Positions 37,961 through 48,845 of a stretch of DNA of 64,000 bases are shown here, one piece after another. The position numbers were made by a program, and so were the translations under genes. The notes under the pieces were generated by a model. The model did not search any database, was not told the DNA's origin, and worked only from the letters and a program-made list of their open reading frames with translations. Source of the stretch: Glandiceps talaboti (taxonomy: Eukaryota > Hemichordata > Enteropneusta > Spengelidae); contig NC_135565.1 of the NCBI RefSeq assembly GCF_964340395.1, forward strand, positions 307,001 to 371,000, written 5' to 3'. Position 1 is the first letter of the stretch. Each line of letters starts with the position of its first letter.

Positions 37961-40900
37961 GTATGGTTAAAATAGGTAATGATACATATCAAACTCTTAT
38001 TAACAGAGGTTATCGGCATGTAGGTGGCATTATGATGTTACCCAGATATCATGAACTTGAGAGAGCTTTTAAAGGATATGTGAAGTCATATGAAATTGAT
38101 ATTATCGAGAACGAGCCACATACGCAATTAATTGAAAATAAATTGTTAATAAAACAAATCTTAGAACAAAATTTACAAGATACAGGTAGAATAAAAGCTA
38201 TATTAACCTTAAAGATAAAATTTGTTAAATATGATAAAAGTGATGGTTATTTTAATAGTAGTCCATTACAAATTATAAATTCTGACCAAATAGATGAACA
38301 AATGAGTGCAGGTTTCAAAAGAATTATTGAACACATTGCTAAATGGTTACGTGAAGGATCGGGTTGGCAAATAAAAACACTTCTGAATTTTTATGTAAAT
38401 ATTGTAAAATATGAACCTCTACAAGGTAGCTCATATATTAAATTACCCAAAGAACTACAACATCACATGAAAGGTCTCATTAACATACAAAATAATGATA
38501 CTCAATGTTTTAGATGGTGTCATTTAGCATATAAGTTTCCAGTTGAAATTCATAAAAATAGACCATCTAGATACAGTGAACACATCGTTGATCTAGATTA
38601 TAAAGGAATAACATTCCCGGTTACTACAAAACAAATATCAAAAATTGAAAACCAAAATAATATATCTATTTCTGTATTTGGTTATAGTCAAAATAAAAAA
38701 GCATATCCAATTTATGTTAGTAAACAAACTTGTAAAGATCACCTTGATTTACTATTAATAACTCGTGGTGATAAAAATCATTATGTTTGGATCAAAGATT
38801 TTAATCGATTCATGTATGGTATAACAAATCATGATGGAAGAAAGCATTTCTGTAAATACTGTTTACAGCACTTTACAACTGCAGAGATTTTAAATCAGCA
38901 CATTCCTATTTGTTTTGAAATAAATGGTACACAAGCTATACGAATGCCAACTGAGAAAAACAAATGGTTATCATTTAAAAATTATTCAAAACAATTAAAT
39001 ACTCCTTTTGTTATTTATGCTGATTTTGAATCGATAACTGAAAAAGTGAATACCTGCCATCCTAATAATAATACGGTATTCACGCAACATTATCAAAAAC
39101 ATGAAGTATGTAGTTTCGGATATAAACTTGTTATGATGACACATTCAGTAAAGAAAGTGTCATTTATAGAGGACCAGGTGCATCCAAGAAATTTATGGAA
39201 ATGATGTTATCGGAAGTTGACTATTTTAATAATATTAAACAGCAACATTTTAATAAACCTTTGTGTATGAGTAAAAACGATGAATCAGTTGAAACATGTT
39301 TCAAAAACGCGACACAATGTCATATTTGTGAAACATTATACGAAGAAAATGATATACGTGTCCGTGACCATTGTCATATTACTGGTAAATACCGTGGTTC
39401 AGCGCATGAATCCTGTAATATTAATTTTCAAGTAACGAAGAAAATCCCCGTTATATTCCACAACTTAAAAGGATATGACAGTCATTTCATCGTACAAACT
39501 CTTGAAAATTTTAATGAAAAGATCGATATTATCCCACATTCTATGGAAAAGTTCATGGCTATAATGGTTGGTACTCATTTAGTCTTCATAGATAGTTTAA
39601 ATTTCTTGAATGCTTCATTAGAAAAACTCGTAGGTAACACAAGTGATTTCAAATACACAAAACAAGAATTCCCCAATAGCTTAAAATTACTAACACGGAA
39701 GGGTGTATACCCCTATGACTATATGGATTCCACCGAAAAATTCAAGGACGTTAATCTTCCACTAAAGGAAAAATTCTATTCTATTCTAAATGAGGCTGGT
39801 ATAACTGATGAAGATTATGTGCATGCACAAGATATTTGGAAGCATTTTAATATGCAAACGATGGGTGATTATCATGATCTATATCTCAAAACTGATGTAT
39901 TATTACTAACGGATGTATTTGAAAATTTCCGAAAGACATGCAATCTATACTATAATCTTGATCCCTGTCATTACTTCAGTGCTCCGGGATTATCTTGGGA
40001 TGCCTGCTTAAAAATGACTAAAATTAATCTCAAATTATTAACTGATACAGATATGCATCTCTTTATTGAAAAAGGTCTTCGTGGTGGTATCTCTTATATA
40101 TCCGCTGGTCATGCAAAGGCAAACAATCCATACATGAAAGATTATGATCCGACTCAGGAATCAAAGTATATCATGTATTTAGATGCTAATAATCTCTATG
40201 GTTGGGCAATGGTTCAATCTTTACCAACGGATGGATTTAAATGGGTTGATGTAAATGAGCTTGATTGTAAAAACTTAGATAATTATACCAACGAAAGTGA
40301 CCATGGATTAATTCTTGAAGTCGATCTTGAGTATCCTAGCGAGTTGCACGATCTTCACAATGATTTTCCTTTAGCACCTGAGAGATTATGTATTACTGAA
40401 GATATGTTATCCCCACATAACAAAAAGATATGTGACTTATTTAATATCAAATGTGGAAATATAGAGAAATTAACTACAACTTTGAAACCAAAAAGGAATT
40501 ACGTACTTCATTTCCAAAACTTAAAACAATATTTATCACTCGGTTTAAAAGTCACTAAAATCCATAGAGCCATTGAGTTTAATCAATCAAAGTGGATGCC
40601 CCAATACATCTTATTTAACACGGAAAAAAGAAAGAAAGCAAGAAATGCCTTCGAAAAAGATTTCTTCAAACTAATGAATAACTCTGTATTTGGACGAACC
40701 ATGATGAATGTCCGGAAGCATCGCAGTATAAAATTATGCACATCTCAAAAGCAAATCAAGAAATTAGTAGCTAAACCAACTTTTGTTATGCAAAAAATTA
40801 TAACGAAAGGATTGGTTGCTGTTGAAAGTAAAAAGGAAAGATTAACTTTAAATCAACCCTTGTATGTTGGGATGAGTATTCTTGATTTGTCCAAAACTTT

Positions 40901-41441
40901 AATATATGACTTTCATTACAAATATATCAAAGAAAAATATGGTTCAAAAGCAAAATTGCTATTCACAGATACCGATTCATTAATGTATGAAATTCAAGCC
41001 GTTGATCCCTATAAAGATTTTTATCAAGACAAAGACCTGTTCGATAATAGTGATTACTCATCTGAGAGTCCATACTATTTTGATTATAATAAAAAGATAA
41101 TCAGTAAAATGAAAGATGAATGTGCTGGTGTACCAATTATTGAATTTATTGGACTTCGAAGTAAAATGTATTCTTATATAACAGAGTCTGCTTCCGCACA
41201 TAAAGCAAAAGGTATAAAAAAGTTAGTTATAAAAATGAATATTACTCACGAGGAATATAAGACAGTACTTTTTGAAAATTTACAAATGAAACATTCCATG
41301 AATACTATACGATCAATAAATCACCAGATTGGTAGTTACAAAATCAATAAAACTTCTTTAAGTTGCTTCAATGATAAATGTTATGTTCTTGATCATCGTA
41401 ACACGTTAGCATATGGTCACGTTACTATAAGTAAACTATAA
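37903..41441 (+). pseudogene. polB: Polinton protein-primed DNA polymerase B, one frameshift
   Basis: Family B polymerase that would replicate the element by terminal-protein priming. The first frame (37903-39204) has a C2HC zinc-finger-like CKYCLQHF at about residue 317 and exonuclease motif I as YADFESI at about 372-378. A one-base frameshift near 39163-39165 moves to the second frame, which runs to 41441. That frame has a Cys/His segment (CHICETLYEEND, then DHCHITG), exonuclease motif II HNLKGYDSH, DVLLLTDVF as motif III, polymerase motif A with DANNLYG (about 40182), motif B with NSVFGRT (about 40680) and motif C DTDS (about 40968-40982). All catalytic residues I can check are present, so the frameshift is the only obvious lesion. 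The start codon is in the TIR. The length of about 1,180 codons is normal for Polintons. Confidence 0.95.
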
Positions 41442-41447
41442 GTAACC

Positions 41448-42113
41448 TTAAGTAAGCTCGAGTTGAAATGAAATTGGCCAACCATTAAAATCTATTGATT
41501 CGTTATTTTGATTAGTTATCCAAATTCGAAGATTAGTTATATTCATTTTCTTGATGGGTACTGGAACATTAGCAGGAAATGAATAAGTGACAGCTTCTCC
41601 TATTTCACCCCGGTCTTGTATCGTTAAAATTTGTAAATAATTAGACCTTTTCCCATTGATGTAATTAGTAGGTGTATCTATAATATCGCAGTAAACTACA
41701 TATTCAGTCACAGGAAGAAAATCTGCTTTGTTTGGACTAATACCCGATGCACTATATTCTTTCTCTTTAAAACCAAGTATTTTCGCAAAATTCTTAGGTT
41801 TTGAAAAGTCTACTTTAACATTATCACCGAGCACCATCTGTGTTTTTCCTGTTGGCAAAATTCTCTTAAAATTAATCAATTTTGCTCTACCAATCGCTTG
41901 TGACAATGTATCTACATTGTAATTACCTGGTTCTATTTTTTTAACTGATGTTTTATTGTTAATGGTAAAAGCAATTTCATTGTTTTCTTTCGTAATATTA
42001 TACCAGGAATTATATAGTTTACACTCCAACAGTCGTATCTGTTTATAACCAGTCAGCGTTTCTGTAAAACTGGTAGTGATATCATTAGATTCTTTGTTTA
42101 TATACAACTTCAT
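41448..42113 (-). CDS. Beta-rich putative minor virion protein, 221 aa
   Basis: An intact frame on the minus strand, convergent with polB (6 bp apart) and divergent from the genes right of 42187. It starts ATG at 42113 next to the TATA-rich divergent region. The sequence alternates short hydrophobic strands and polar turns, with the words YNSWYNI and IEPGNYNVDTLSQAI, and ends in a strand-rich segment (FNGWPISFQLEL). The PGxYxxxxLxxxI pattern recurs, in my recollection, in Polinton structural proteins of the penton or fibre type. A single jelly-roll minor capsid protein is therefore plausible, but this is inference from pattern and position. No signal peptide or membrane segment is visible. 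Confidence 0.7.
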   Translation of the reverse strand: MKLYINKESNDITTSFTETLTGYKQIRLLECKLYNSWYNITKENNEIAFTINNKTSVKKIEPGNYNVDTLSQAIGRAKLINFKRILPTGKTQMVLGDNVKVDFSKPKNFAKILGFKEKEYSASGISPNKADFLPVTEYVVYCDIIDTPTNYINGKRSNYLQILTIQDRGEIGEAVTYSFPANVPVPIKKMNITNLRIWITNQNNESIDFNGWPISFQLELT

Positions 42114-42186
42114 TGTTTTTTTATATATATATATATAACTATATATAACTATATATAACTATATATTATATACTATTATATAAATT
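42114..42186. promoter_or_regulatory. Divergent TATA-rich promoter region with 10-bp repeats
   Basis: Only A, T and a few C: (TA)n followed by at least three tandem copies of CTATATATAA between the minus-strand start at 42113 and the plus-strand ATG at 42187. Similar TATATA-rich leaders sit immediately before most plus-strand ORFs of the element. Confidence 0.6.
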
Positions 42187-42324
42187 ATGCCATCAAATTT
42201 TGGACTAGGTATGTAAGCACCTCAAGGATATGCACTTATTGATCTCAAAGATGTTTTCACACCGAATTTTTCTGGACGACATAATAATAAAGATTTTATC
42301 TTAAGATATAAAAATGAAAAATAA
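42187..42324 (+). pseudogene. Small Polinton ORF with in-frame stop
   Basis: ATG at 42187 just after the TATA-rich region. The frame would encode about 45 residues beginning MPSNFGLG, but has a TAA at codon 10 and then stays open to 42324 (containing DLKDVFTPNF). It overlaps the start of the next ORF by 11 bp in another frame, so it may be the 5' part of that gene separated by a frameshift. Unrecognised otherwise. Confidence 0.5.
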
Positions 42325-43174
42325 TTTAGAACCAGCGGCAGTTCAATCACACGAGCATACTAACAATTTAGTAGACCTAAATGACGTAGATGAGACAATC
42401 GAAGAATTTAAAGCAACGAAACACCATGTACCATTTGGCTTTGCATATAGTAATAGAGATAATAAGTTCTATGCTTTTGATTTACCACGAGACTTTGTTG
42501 AATTGATTGAAAAACCATTAACTATTGATCATGGTTTAACTGACCAAGTTCCTTATATGTTGGTTTATAATAATAATACTAAAACATTCAATTTAACTGA
42601 TATCAGACACTATTTACCAGAAGCAGATCCTAGACTAGACCTTCTAAACCCAAAACTGCATTTAAAAATGGATGCTTCAAAAACAATAGTAAAAAGTGAC
42701 AATACTTTTCGTAGAATTATGAATTCAGGGGAATGGTATTGTAGTTATAACATTGATGAAGGAAATATTAACTTATTTTATGATGCGCAGTTTAATGTAC
42801 TTGGTTTGAAACCTATTGATGTGGCTAAATTAAAATTGGTTACTGCTAGTGATACGATGATGGACAATATAAAGAAAGTAAGCAGTGGTACCATTATTAT
42901 TAAATGTATTAAATTAAATACTGAGGGTGAATATGATACACTTTTGGATGGATTTTCAATAAAGTGTGACCGACGTACATTATTAACTATTGAAATTTAT
43001 ATTGATAACGGGAATATTAATGTTACTTTTACAGAAAATAAAGTGTCATCTAAATTACCACAAGCGTTAAAAGAAAATGAAGTGTTATATGCAATAACAC
43101 AAGGGTTAAAGTTTCTAGATATCAAAACAATAACTTTGAAATGTATGATTCTTATAGATTTTAAAGTATTTTAA
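42314..43174 (+). CDS. Polinton protein of unknown function, 286 aa
   Basis: An intact ORF from ATG 42314 to TAA 43174, following the degraded small ORF and 31 bp before the next gene. The N-terminal third is acidic and polar (DLNDVDETIEEF). The middle has FGFAYSNRDNKFYAFDLP and the C-terminal half alternates beta-like hydrophobic stretches with KLKLV and TIIIKCIKLN. I see no zinc site, nucleotide-binding loop, membrane helix or catalytic triad. In particular it lacks the HW, DS and Q/C pattern expected of an adenain-like protease. A structural role would suit its place between the putative minor virion gene and integrase, but this is a guess. Confidence 0.7.
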   Translation: MKNNLEPAAVQSHEHTNNLVDLNDVDETIEEFKATKHHVPFGFAYSNRDNKFYAFDLPRDFVELIEKPLTIDHGLTDQVPYMLVYNNNTKTFNLTDIRHYLPEADPRLDLLNPKLHLKMDASKTIVKSDNTFRRIMNSGEWYCSYNIDEGNINLFYDAQFNVLGLKPIDVAKLKLVTASDTMMDNIKKVSSGTIIIKCIKLNTEGEYDTLLDGFSIKCDRRTLLTIEIYIDNGNINVTFTENKVSSKLPQALKENEVLYAITQGLKFLDIKTITLKCMILIDFKVF

Positions 43175-43205
43175 ATTAGTATTTAACATAGATTAATTAT
43201 ATACA

Positions 43206-43670
43206 ATGACCACAACATTATCTCTCAGCTTATCCCTCAACGATCTTAGGGATTTTAAATCTATGAAAATAATCCCAGGTGTTAAATATCAGATAGAATA
43301 TGAAAATAATATGTTTAAATTAAAGCCGATTCCGCCTCCAAAGCCTAAAAAACCGGAGTCAGAAATTGCGATAATTGAATTAGATCATAAAAAAATTGTT
43401 AAACTATTTGTAAATGAATTTTCTTATATAATAAATACAGAGAAAGTAATATTTGATAATACTGGTTTCTTTATTCTACCAGGAAGTTATCATATTCAAC
43501 ATTTTATAGAATCTGATAGTTTTTTTAAGAAAGTTGAACATTCCGCAATAATTACCTTTACTATAAAATTCGATGGTAAAGTTAAAATATCTCATTCAAC
43601 ATACATTGTAAATAAAGAAGTTGTACCATCAACTATATCTCGGTTATTTACTATTAAAAAAAAAGGTTAA
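43206..43670 (+). CDS. Polinton protein of unknown function, 154 aa
   Basis: An intact ORF from ATG 43206 to TAA 43670, 31 bp after the 286-aa gene. The sequence has an LSLSLSLNDL start, a proline-rich linker (PIPPPKPKKP) at about residues 56-65, and a beta-rich C-terminal domain with ILPGSYHIQHFIE, which echoes the PGxYxxxxxxxI motif of the 221-aa gene. A two-domain virion accessory or fibre-anchor protein is conceivable. No family is recognised. It ends in a run of nine A before GGTTAA. Confidence 0.7.
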   Translation: MTTTLSLSLSLNDLRDFKSMKIIPGVKYQIEYENNMFKLKPIPPPKPKKPESEIAIIELDHKKIVKLFVNEFSYIINTEKVIFDNTGFFILPGSYHIQHFIESDSFFKKVEHSAIITFTIKFDGKVKISHSTYIVNKEVVPSTISRLFTIKKKG

Positions 43671-43798
43671 AGTCACTATTGGTTTTGTAATTTACGATCC
43701 TAGTTATTCAAGAGTAACCTGGCGTTCCACTTTGATTATCAAACCTTTAAAAAATAATATTTCTATAATTATAAGGTGATACCACAAAACTTGAAGAC

Positions 43799-44119
43799 AT
43801 GATTGACCAAAATGTTAAAACGATACAAGACCTACTCGACTATCTTACATGAGTATGTAGTGCATATAGACGTTCTTACAAATTATTAAGTCGTGTTAAT
43901 AAAGCGATACTTATTACTAGTGGGATTGTTTCAGGAACTGCCGCATTAGCTATAGTTCCCGCAATACCAGTTTTTGTCAGTGCATTAACTGCAGTTCCAA
44001 TAATCATTACAGTTGTCAACCAAAACTTAAAGCTATCGGATAAAGTAATGAATTTGAAATTACAGTATCAGAATTTTAAAGAATTATTAACATATACGCA
44101 GGCAAATGTAAAACACTGA
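43799..44119 (+). pseudogene. Two-helix hydrophobic membrane protein, internal stop
   Basis: The ATG at 43799 opens a frame of 106 codons broken only by TGA at codon 18. After it comes a basic stretch, then a long hydrophobic, Ala/Val/Ile-rich span (around GTAALAIVPAIPVFVSALTA) long enough for two membrane passes, then a polar C-terminus (QYQNFKELL). Small hydrophobic proteins are common in Polintons and may act in membrane interaction. The function is not known. The stop makes this copy broken unless read through. Confidence 0.6.
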
Positions 44120-44150
44120 AACACCTCAGGAATTTATTTAGGAAGTATTC

Positions 44151-44276
44151 ATGAAGTCTCTTGAAATGCAAAAAGTTGCCAAATATACTTCACCTTTGGA
44201 GCGTTACTTGAAGTATTATAAACTGAATGGTTATTCAGATAGTGGAAATATGAAATCAGAAAATAAAATAATATAA
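44151..44276 (+). pseudogene. Short degraded ORF, 41 aa
   Basis: The frame with TSPLERYLKYYKLNGY begins at ATG 44151. The same frame is open upstream to about 44115 (ETPQEFI) except for TAG at 44139-44141. It is therefore probably the tail of a slightly longer ancestral ORF. Unrecognised. Confidence 0.4.
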
Positions 44277-44313
44277 TAAAATATTACTTTATATAATTTA
44301 CTAATTTACTAAT

Positions 44314-45401
44314 ATGGACCAGTATTTGCGAGACTTGTATTATAATTCTGATTTAGCATACAGTGGCATCACAAAATTGTGGCGTAAAATCAAAGAAGAC
44401 AGTAGTATAAAACACAAAAAAAATAGTTAAATATAAGGAATTGAAACAATGGCTGGAAGAACAAGAAGTTTACACTATGCACAAACCAGCAATTAAAAAG
44501 TTCCCTTACCGCAAAGTAATTGTTTATGGAATTGATGACCAGTGGCAAGCTGACATTGTAGATATGCCCAATGACCAGAGGGGGAATCAGGGGTATCGTT
44601 ACATCCTGACTGTTATCGATGTGTTATCGAAGTATGCCTGGGCGATACCGCTCAAATCAAAACGTGGTATTGAAATGGCTGACTCCTTTGAGTTAATTTT
44701 CAAAGACCGTGAACCGAGTAAAATTCAATTTGATGAAGGTCAGGAATTTTACAATAAGCATGTTAAAGATCTCTTTGAAAAACGTGAAATTGAGTGGTTT
44801 AGTACACGGTCCGATAAAAAAGCATCAGTTGTTGAGCGTTTTAACAGGACACTTAAATCACGTATGTATAAATATTTTACTGATAAACAGACTAGAAAAT
44901 GGGTTAACGTACTAGATCGATTAGTGGACGGTTATAACAATAGTTACCACAATTCAATCCACATGACTCCGAAGGAAGCATCATTATCAAAGAATGAAAA
45001 TATCGTTTGGTATAATTTGTACGGTGCTTATCTCACTGTTGAATATGGAACTCCGAAGTTTAATATCGGTGATACCGTGAGAATTTCCAAATACAAGAAC
45101 GTGTTTGCCAAAGGATATCTACCAAACTACACACGTGAACTTTTCAAAATCAAACAAATTATCTTTGGTCCCGTTATTATTTACACTCTGAAAGATTTAT
45201 TGGGTGAAGACATTGAAGGCACATTTTATGAGCAAGAATTATCGATTGATATAGCCACTAAGGAATCGAAACACTATAAAATTGAAAAAATATTACGTAA
45301 CAAAAAAAATCAAAGGTCATGAATACGCATTGGTAAAATGGTTAGGATATGACGATAAATTCAATTCTTGGGAACCGATTGAAAATATTAAAAATATTTA
45401 A
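44314..45401 (+). pseudogene. int: Polinton retroviral-type integrase with chromodomain, two frameshifts
   Basis: Would insert the element by DDE transesterification, producing the 6-bp duplication. Start ATG 44314. The N-terminal segment (YYNSDLAYSG) leads to frameshift 1 in an A8 run (44416-44423). The catalytic core follows, with the first Asp in WQADIVDM (44551), the second in FDEGQEFYN (44732) and Glu in VVERFNRT (44834), 33 residues apart. A C-terminal SH3-like segment (FNIGDTVRI) follows. Frameshift 2 is in a second A8 run (45302-45309). It leads to a chromodomain end, with VKWLGYDDKFNSWEPIENI ending at 45401. All three acidic residues are retained. Chromodomain tails are typical of Polinton integrases and of chromovirus integrases. 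Confidence 0.93.
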
Positions 45402-45442
45402 AATATTAAAAAATATAATGTATAGTACAACAGTTTAGCAAA

Positions 45443-45787
45443 ATGTTTGGAGAACATAATATAACTAAATTTTTTAACAAATACAAAGACGTCCTTGGTT
45501 TTAATGTAGAGCTAGAATGGGACAACTTGAGAAGAAAAAATATGCACGTATTAATAGTAAATACAGGGGTAAAATTGAAAGATACAGCTCTTTATCAGAT
45601 TATTTTATCCTTTTGTAAAGAAGTCGAAAAAAAGAATTTTTTGAAACGTATTGAATTTCCAGAGCCAGAGGACAATCAAGAGGCTAAATTTTTGAATGAA
45701 TACTGGGTTCTTAAATTAATACAAGTTACTAGGAACAGACGTATATTTCAAGATAATTATGGAAATATATTACTATGTTTTACATAA
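45443..45787 (+). CDS. Polinton ORF, 114 aa, probably the 5' part of the interrupted structural gene
   Basis: Starts ATG 45443 in context CAAAATG, 41 bp after the integrase stop. The N-terminus has HNITKFFNKYKDVLGF, then mixed alpha/beta sequence. The frame stops at 45787. An overlapping frame, open from 45759, carries a Lys/Pro-rich linker (KPKKQPPSESLESPQQP) up to the transposon at 45937. Either the 114-aa protein is complete by itself, or a frameshift near 45760 separated it from that linker and the gene continuing beyond the insertion. No family recognised. Confidence 0.6.
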   Translation: MFGEHNITKFFNKYKDVLGFNVELEWDNLRRKNMHVLIVNTGVKLKDTALYQIILSFCKEVEKKNFLKRIEFPEPEDNQEAKFLNEYWVLKLIQVTRNRRIFQDNYGNILLCFT

Positions 45788-45933
45788 ACCTTTTAATATA
45801 GAACTTGAAAAAATGTGGTCATTAGGATTACCAGATACGAAGTTAACAAGAACGAAGACAAAGCCAAAAAAACAGCCGCCTTCAGAATCATTGGAGTCAC
45901 CGCAACAGCCGCACTTTCCAAAACCATTTATGC

Positions 45934-45936
45934 TAA
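45934..45936. repeat. Harbinger-like TSD, left (TAA)
   Basis: TAA immediately before the GGGACG terminus, matched by TAA at 47554-47556. Three-base TWA duplications are typical of PIF/Harbinger. Confidence 0.8.
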
Positions 45937-47553
45937 GGGACGACATCAAAATCAAAAGCATCGTAATTACGCGTCGTAATGAGTAAAGACGAGTAGCTAC
46001 TAGTAGTTACGATGTACTACGTGAAACAGGAGATAATGAGGTGTTCAAGTTCATGAATAACTGACAATAGATAATCAGTTCACTTTTCTTTGTTTCCCGT
46101 AAAGACGTCGTCTTTGAGCGTAGATACGCGTAATTTTTTATCGCCAACACACAATAGATAGTGATTCTCACCTTCCACGTTTCCAATGATGACATCGTCT
46201 TCTATCGTAGTTGATCGTAGTTTGTCATAATTTTCGATCGTCAAAGAAAACCACGTACTCAGCCAGTAATGTGCTGATGAAACTAGTACTGTACATGTTT
46301 TTATGAGTGCAAGTTCATGGGCGATATTCATAAAAAAAAACAATAAGATACGCACGAAATCAAAGTTTCAATATTCAGTAAATCTTTTCACGAACATGAC
46401 GGTATGTATTCGAAATTTATTGTGATGGACGCATGGACGTAATATTGTAACAGTCCTGGGTTAACAGTAAATCTTTGAGGAAGATTATCGTACAATTGTG
46501 TGACTCTCAAAGCATCAATCGCGGTTAGACTTTCTTTTTTGTTTTTTGCACGGTCGACAAACTAACAGTACAACTTACAAGCTCACGCTTGGCGGCCATG
46601 GTAGGGCCAAGAAATGCTGTTGAATTTCCGGGTTGTGGAAGTGCAGTTTTGACTTTTATATCATCGAATGACGGGATTTATTTTATATATTCTAAAACAA
46701 CAACTAATTTTTTATGTTTCTCAGTAACATTCCTAAATGGTGGGGTTGAGTTGAGAAATCGCAATGTTCGGCAACACGTTGCGTGATGCATGATGTCGGT
46801 AGATAAACATAGAGACGCATGTGATGAACGTATTCAGTTATTCGAAGCCCGAAATTTTGTTATATAAATGACGTTTTTCCTCAAAATTTTGAAGAAACAA
46901 AACGTTTTTAGGTGACTTCTAAATCAATCAAATCAAACGATATATTAATGCGAGACAAGCTTTAGTTTTTAATTTGTTTTTGTGGACAATGTTCGAATTC
47001 GACTGACGAATCCTACGACTCGAATCTAACACGATCAATGCACCGTTCACCAGCCAGACGAAAATGGTCGACATGTTTGTTGACTAGCCGAGAAGGGCAT
47101 AAGGAACTTGTGAGGCAGTCCGAATAAATAGATGTAAAATCTGATGTTTCGAATAAAAATTCTTCTTCAAGGTATTTTTAGGCAAGACATATTAGGTAAA
47201 CATCTGAATATATCTGAAAAAACACTTAGTTGACTAGCCGACTGTACGAATGCCATAGAAGGCATCGAATGAATAACATTGAAAAAAGTAAGCGTGAAAC
47301 TAATTTGCACAGGAAAGAAAATCTTTTTGTTTCGTTATTTTTTTCACGATGAAGACTACGCGTAAATGGTCGTAGTTTGGGCTCATGAATAACGGACAAT
47401 AAGAGTTTACTTTTTATTGTCTACAACCTAAAGTACATGAATATGCGTTGAGACTTATGAATATTCACCGTAGTACATCGTAATTACTAGTAGCTACTCG
47501 TCTTTACTTGTTACGACGCGTAATTACGATGCTTTTGATTTCGATGTCGCCCC
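45937..47553. mobile_element. Harbinger-like non-autonomous element, copy 2, full length 1,617 bp
   Basis: The left end GGGACGACATCAAAATC and the right end (inverse GGGGCGACATCGAAATC) form terminal inverted repeats of at least 80 bp, including AATTACGCGTCGTAA and the internally palindromic AGTAGCTACTAGTAG. TAA flanks both sides. It is nearly identical to the truncated copy at 13235-14825, which implies recent mobility in this genome. No transposase is encoded, so it must be moved in trans. It is inserted into a Polinton gene and disrupts it. Confidence 0.92.
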
Positions 47554-48628
47554 TAACACAAAATGCTAACTATGCACTACATCAACCATTTAATAAACAG
47601 TTATCTGTGGATTTACGAGATACACTCGTCAACATGGATGTTTATGTAAGCGAAACCGATCGATTCAATATAAAATTGAGAGATATATTCAAAAACTACA
47701 TAGTAATTCATTATAATGCAAACAGTGCCAACAAATGGTTGAAAGAACCAAATATGCATTACTGGGATCAACAATTGAATTTTGCTGTTTGGTTAGCTAC
47801 GACTGGATGCGGTGTTAGTATTCACGATCATCTGTATAATGATGATATCCCTAAACAGATTCAATCATTTTTTAGATTTCACGTGTACTTTACGATACGC
47901 CGTATATTGAATGAACTTTCTTGCCCACTACCTGATGACTCCAACACTTTTAGTAAAACCGATAATTTATATGATGTACCGTCTTATCATAGAATATGCG
48001 ATGAATTCAGACTAGATTATAATACAGATTTCAGATTCACGTATGACACATCAGGAAACAATGGTATAGGGGTTGGTTATGAGTGGTGGAAAAAAACCAT
48101 ATATAAAAGAAATCCAATATAAATATCAAAATACAATGGTTGAAAACCCTGATGCTCCAGACGAGGCTCGCAGAAGTTGGCATTGGTATAAATTTCAAAA
48201 TGACGATTATAAACCATACAACTATTTTGTTTTAGAAAACAGTACAGGCTTCACACAAGCAAGTTTAGGACGATTGAATCGATCGATCGAAGCTTATGTA
48301 TATTGTGTGTTAGGAAGTCAAGCAGACACGCGAGTAAGTATAGCAGACTCTGGCGGTGCTGGTCAAGGAACGAGCCAAAAATGATTTCATTACTCGAGGA
48401 TGAGACGAGAGGCATTAATGAGGACAACAGTATACCTCGTTATCAAAATGTAATTAATGCAATGAGGGTAAAGTTAGATCTAGCCATTTCTCCTTCTTTA
48501 TGGTTAATTCCGAGTAAAATGATTATAAATTTGAATACGAATGTGGCAGGTTATAACAATTTCTTGCAACAGGCGACAGAAGATATGAAGTTCGGTTATA
48601 ACAACATAAATAATCAGCATTAAAGGAA

Positions 48629-48829
48629 ATGGAAGGTCATGATGACCCAGTGCAACGACTCGACAGTTCAGACGAAACGGTAGCAGAAGTGACAGCAGTT
48701 GAAGGGGTAGCAGAGGTAGCAACGAGTACTGCTTCAACACAAGAGCATGACATCGTTGACGTTGTTCATGAATATTCAACGATTGGAATAATAATCGGTG
48801 TAATATTTTTAAGTTACATATTTATATAA
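48629..48829 (+). CDS. Small Polinton protein with C-terminal membrane anchor, 66 aa
   Basis: ATG 48629, 5 bp after the preceding stop. An acidic, Thr/Val/Glu-rich N-terminal 45 residues precede a single hydrophobic C-terminal helix (TIGIIIGVIFLSYIFI). Topologically it is a tail-anchored protein. A role in virion membrane or host membrane interaction is possible but unproven. Confidence 0.65.
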   Translation: MEGHDDPVQRLDSSDETVAEVTAVEGVAEVATSTASTQEHDIVDVVHEYSTIGIIIGVIFLSYIFI

Positions 48830-48845
48830 ATATTTATATAGTAAG

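Larger units (their letters stand above)
45759..48623 (+). pseudogene. Polinton structural-type gene interrupted by Harbinger-like element and two frameshifts
   Basis: The plus-strand frame from 45759 is open to the insertion at 45937. With the insert and one TAA copy removed in thought, the same frame continues at 47557 with no stop. The 3' part has FNKQLSVDLRDTLVNMD, LNFAVWLATTGCGVS and FFRFHVYFTIRRILNEL. Its first frame ends at 48122 with a shift in an A7 run (48090-48096). The second frame (to 48384) has STGFTQASLGRLN and IEAYVYCVLGSQA. A further shift near 48374-48378 leads to the last frame, ending at 48623 (LWLIPSKMIINLNT). I recall similar words from conserved Polinton proteins of unknown function. 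A virion or assembly role is inferred from its place just upstream of the coiled-coil and capsid genes. Confidence 0.75.

Noticed and set aside
42314-43174. 286-aa ORF as the Polinton cysteine protease
   Set aside because: The expected catalytic pattern is not visible, and the sequence is beta-rich and acidic. I left it as unknown.
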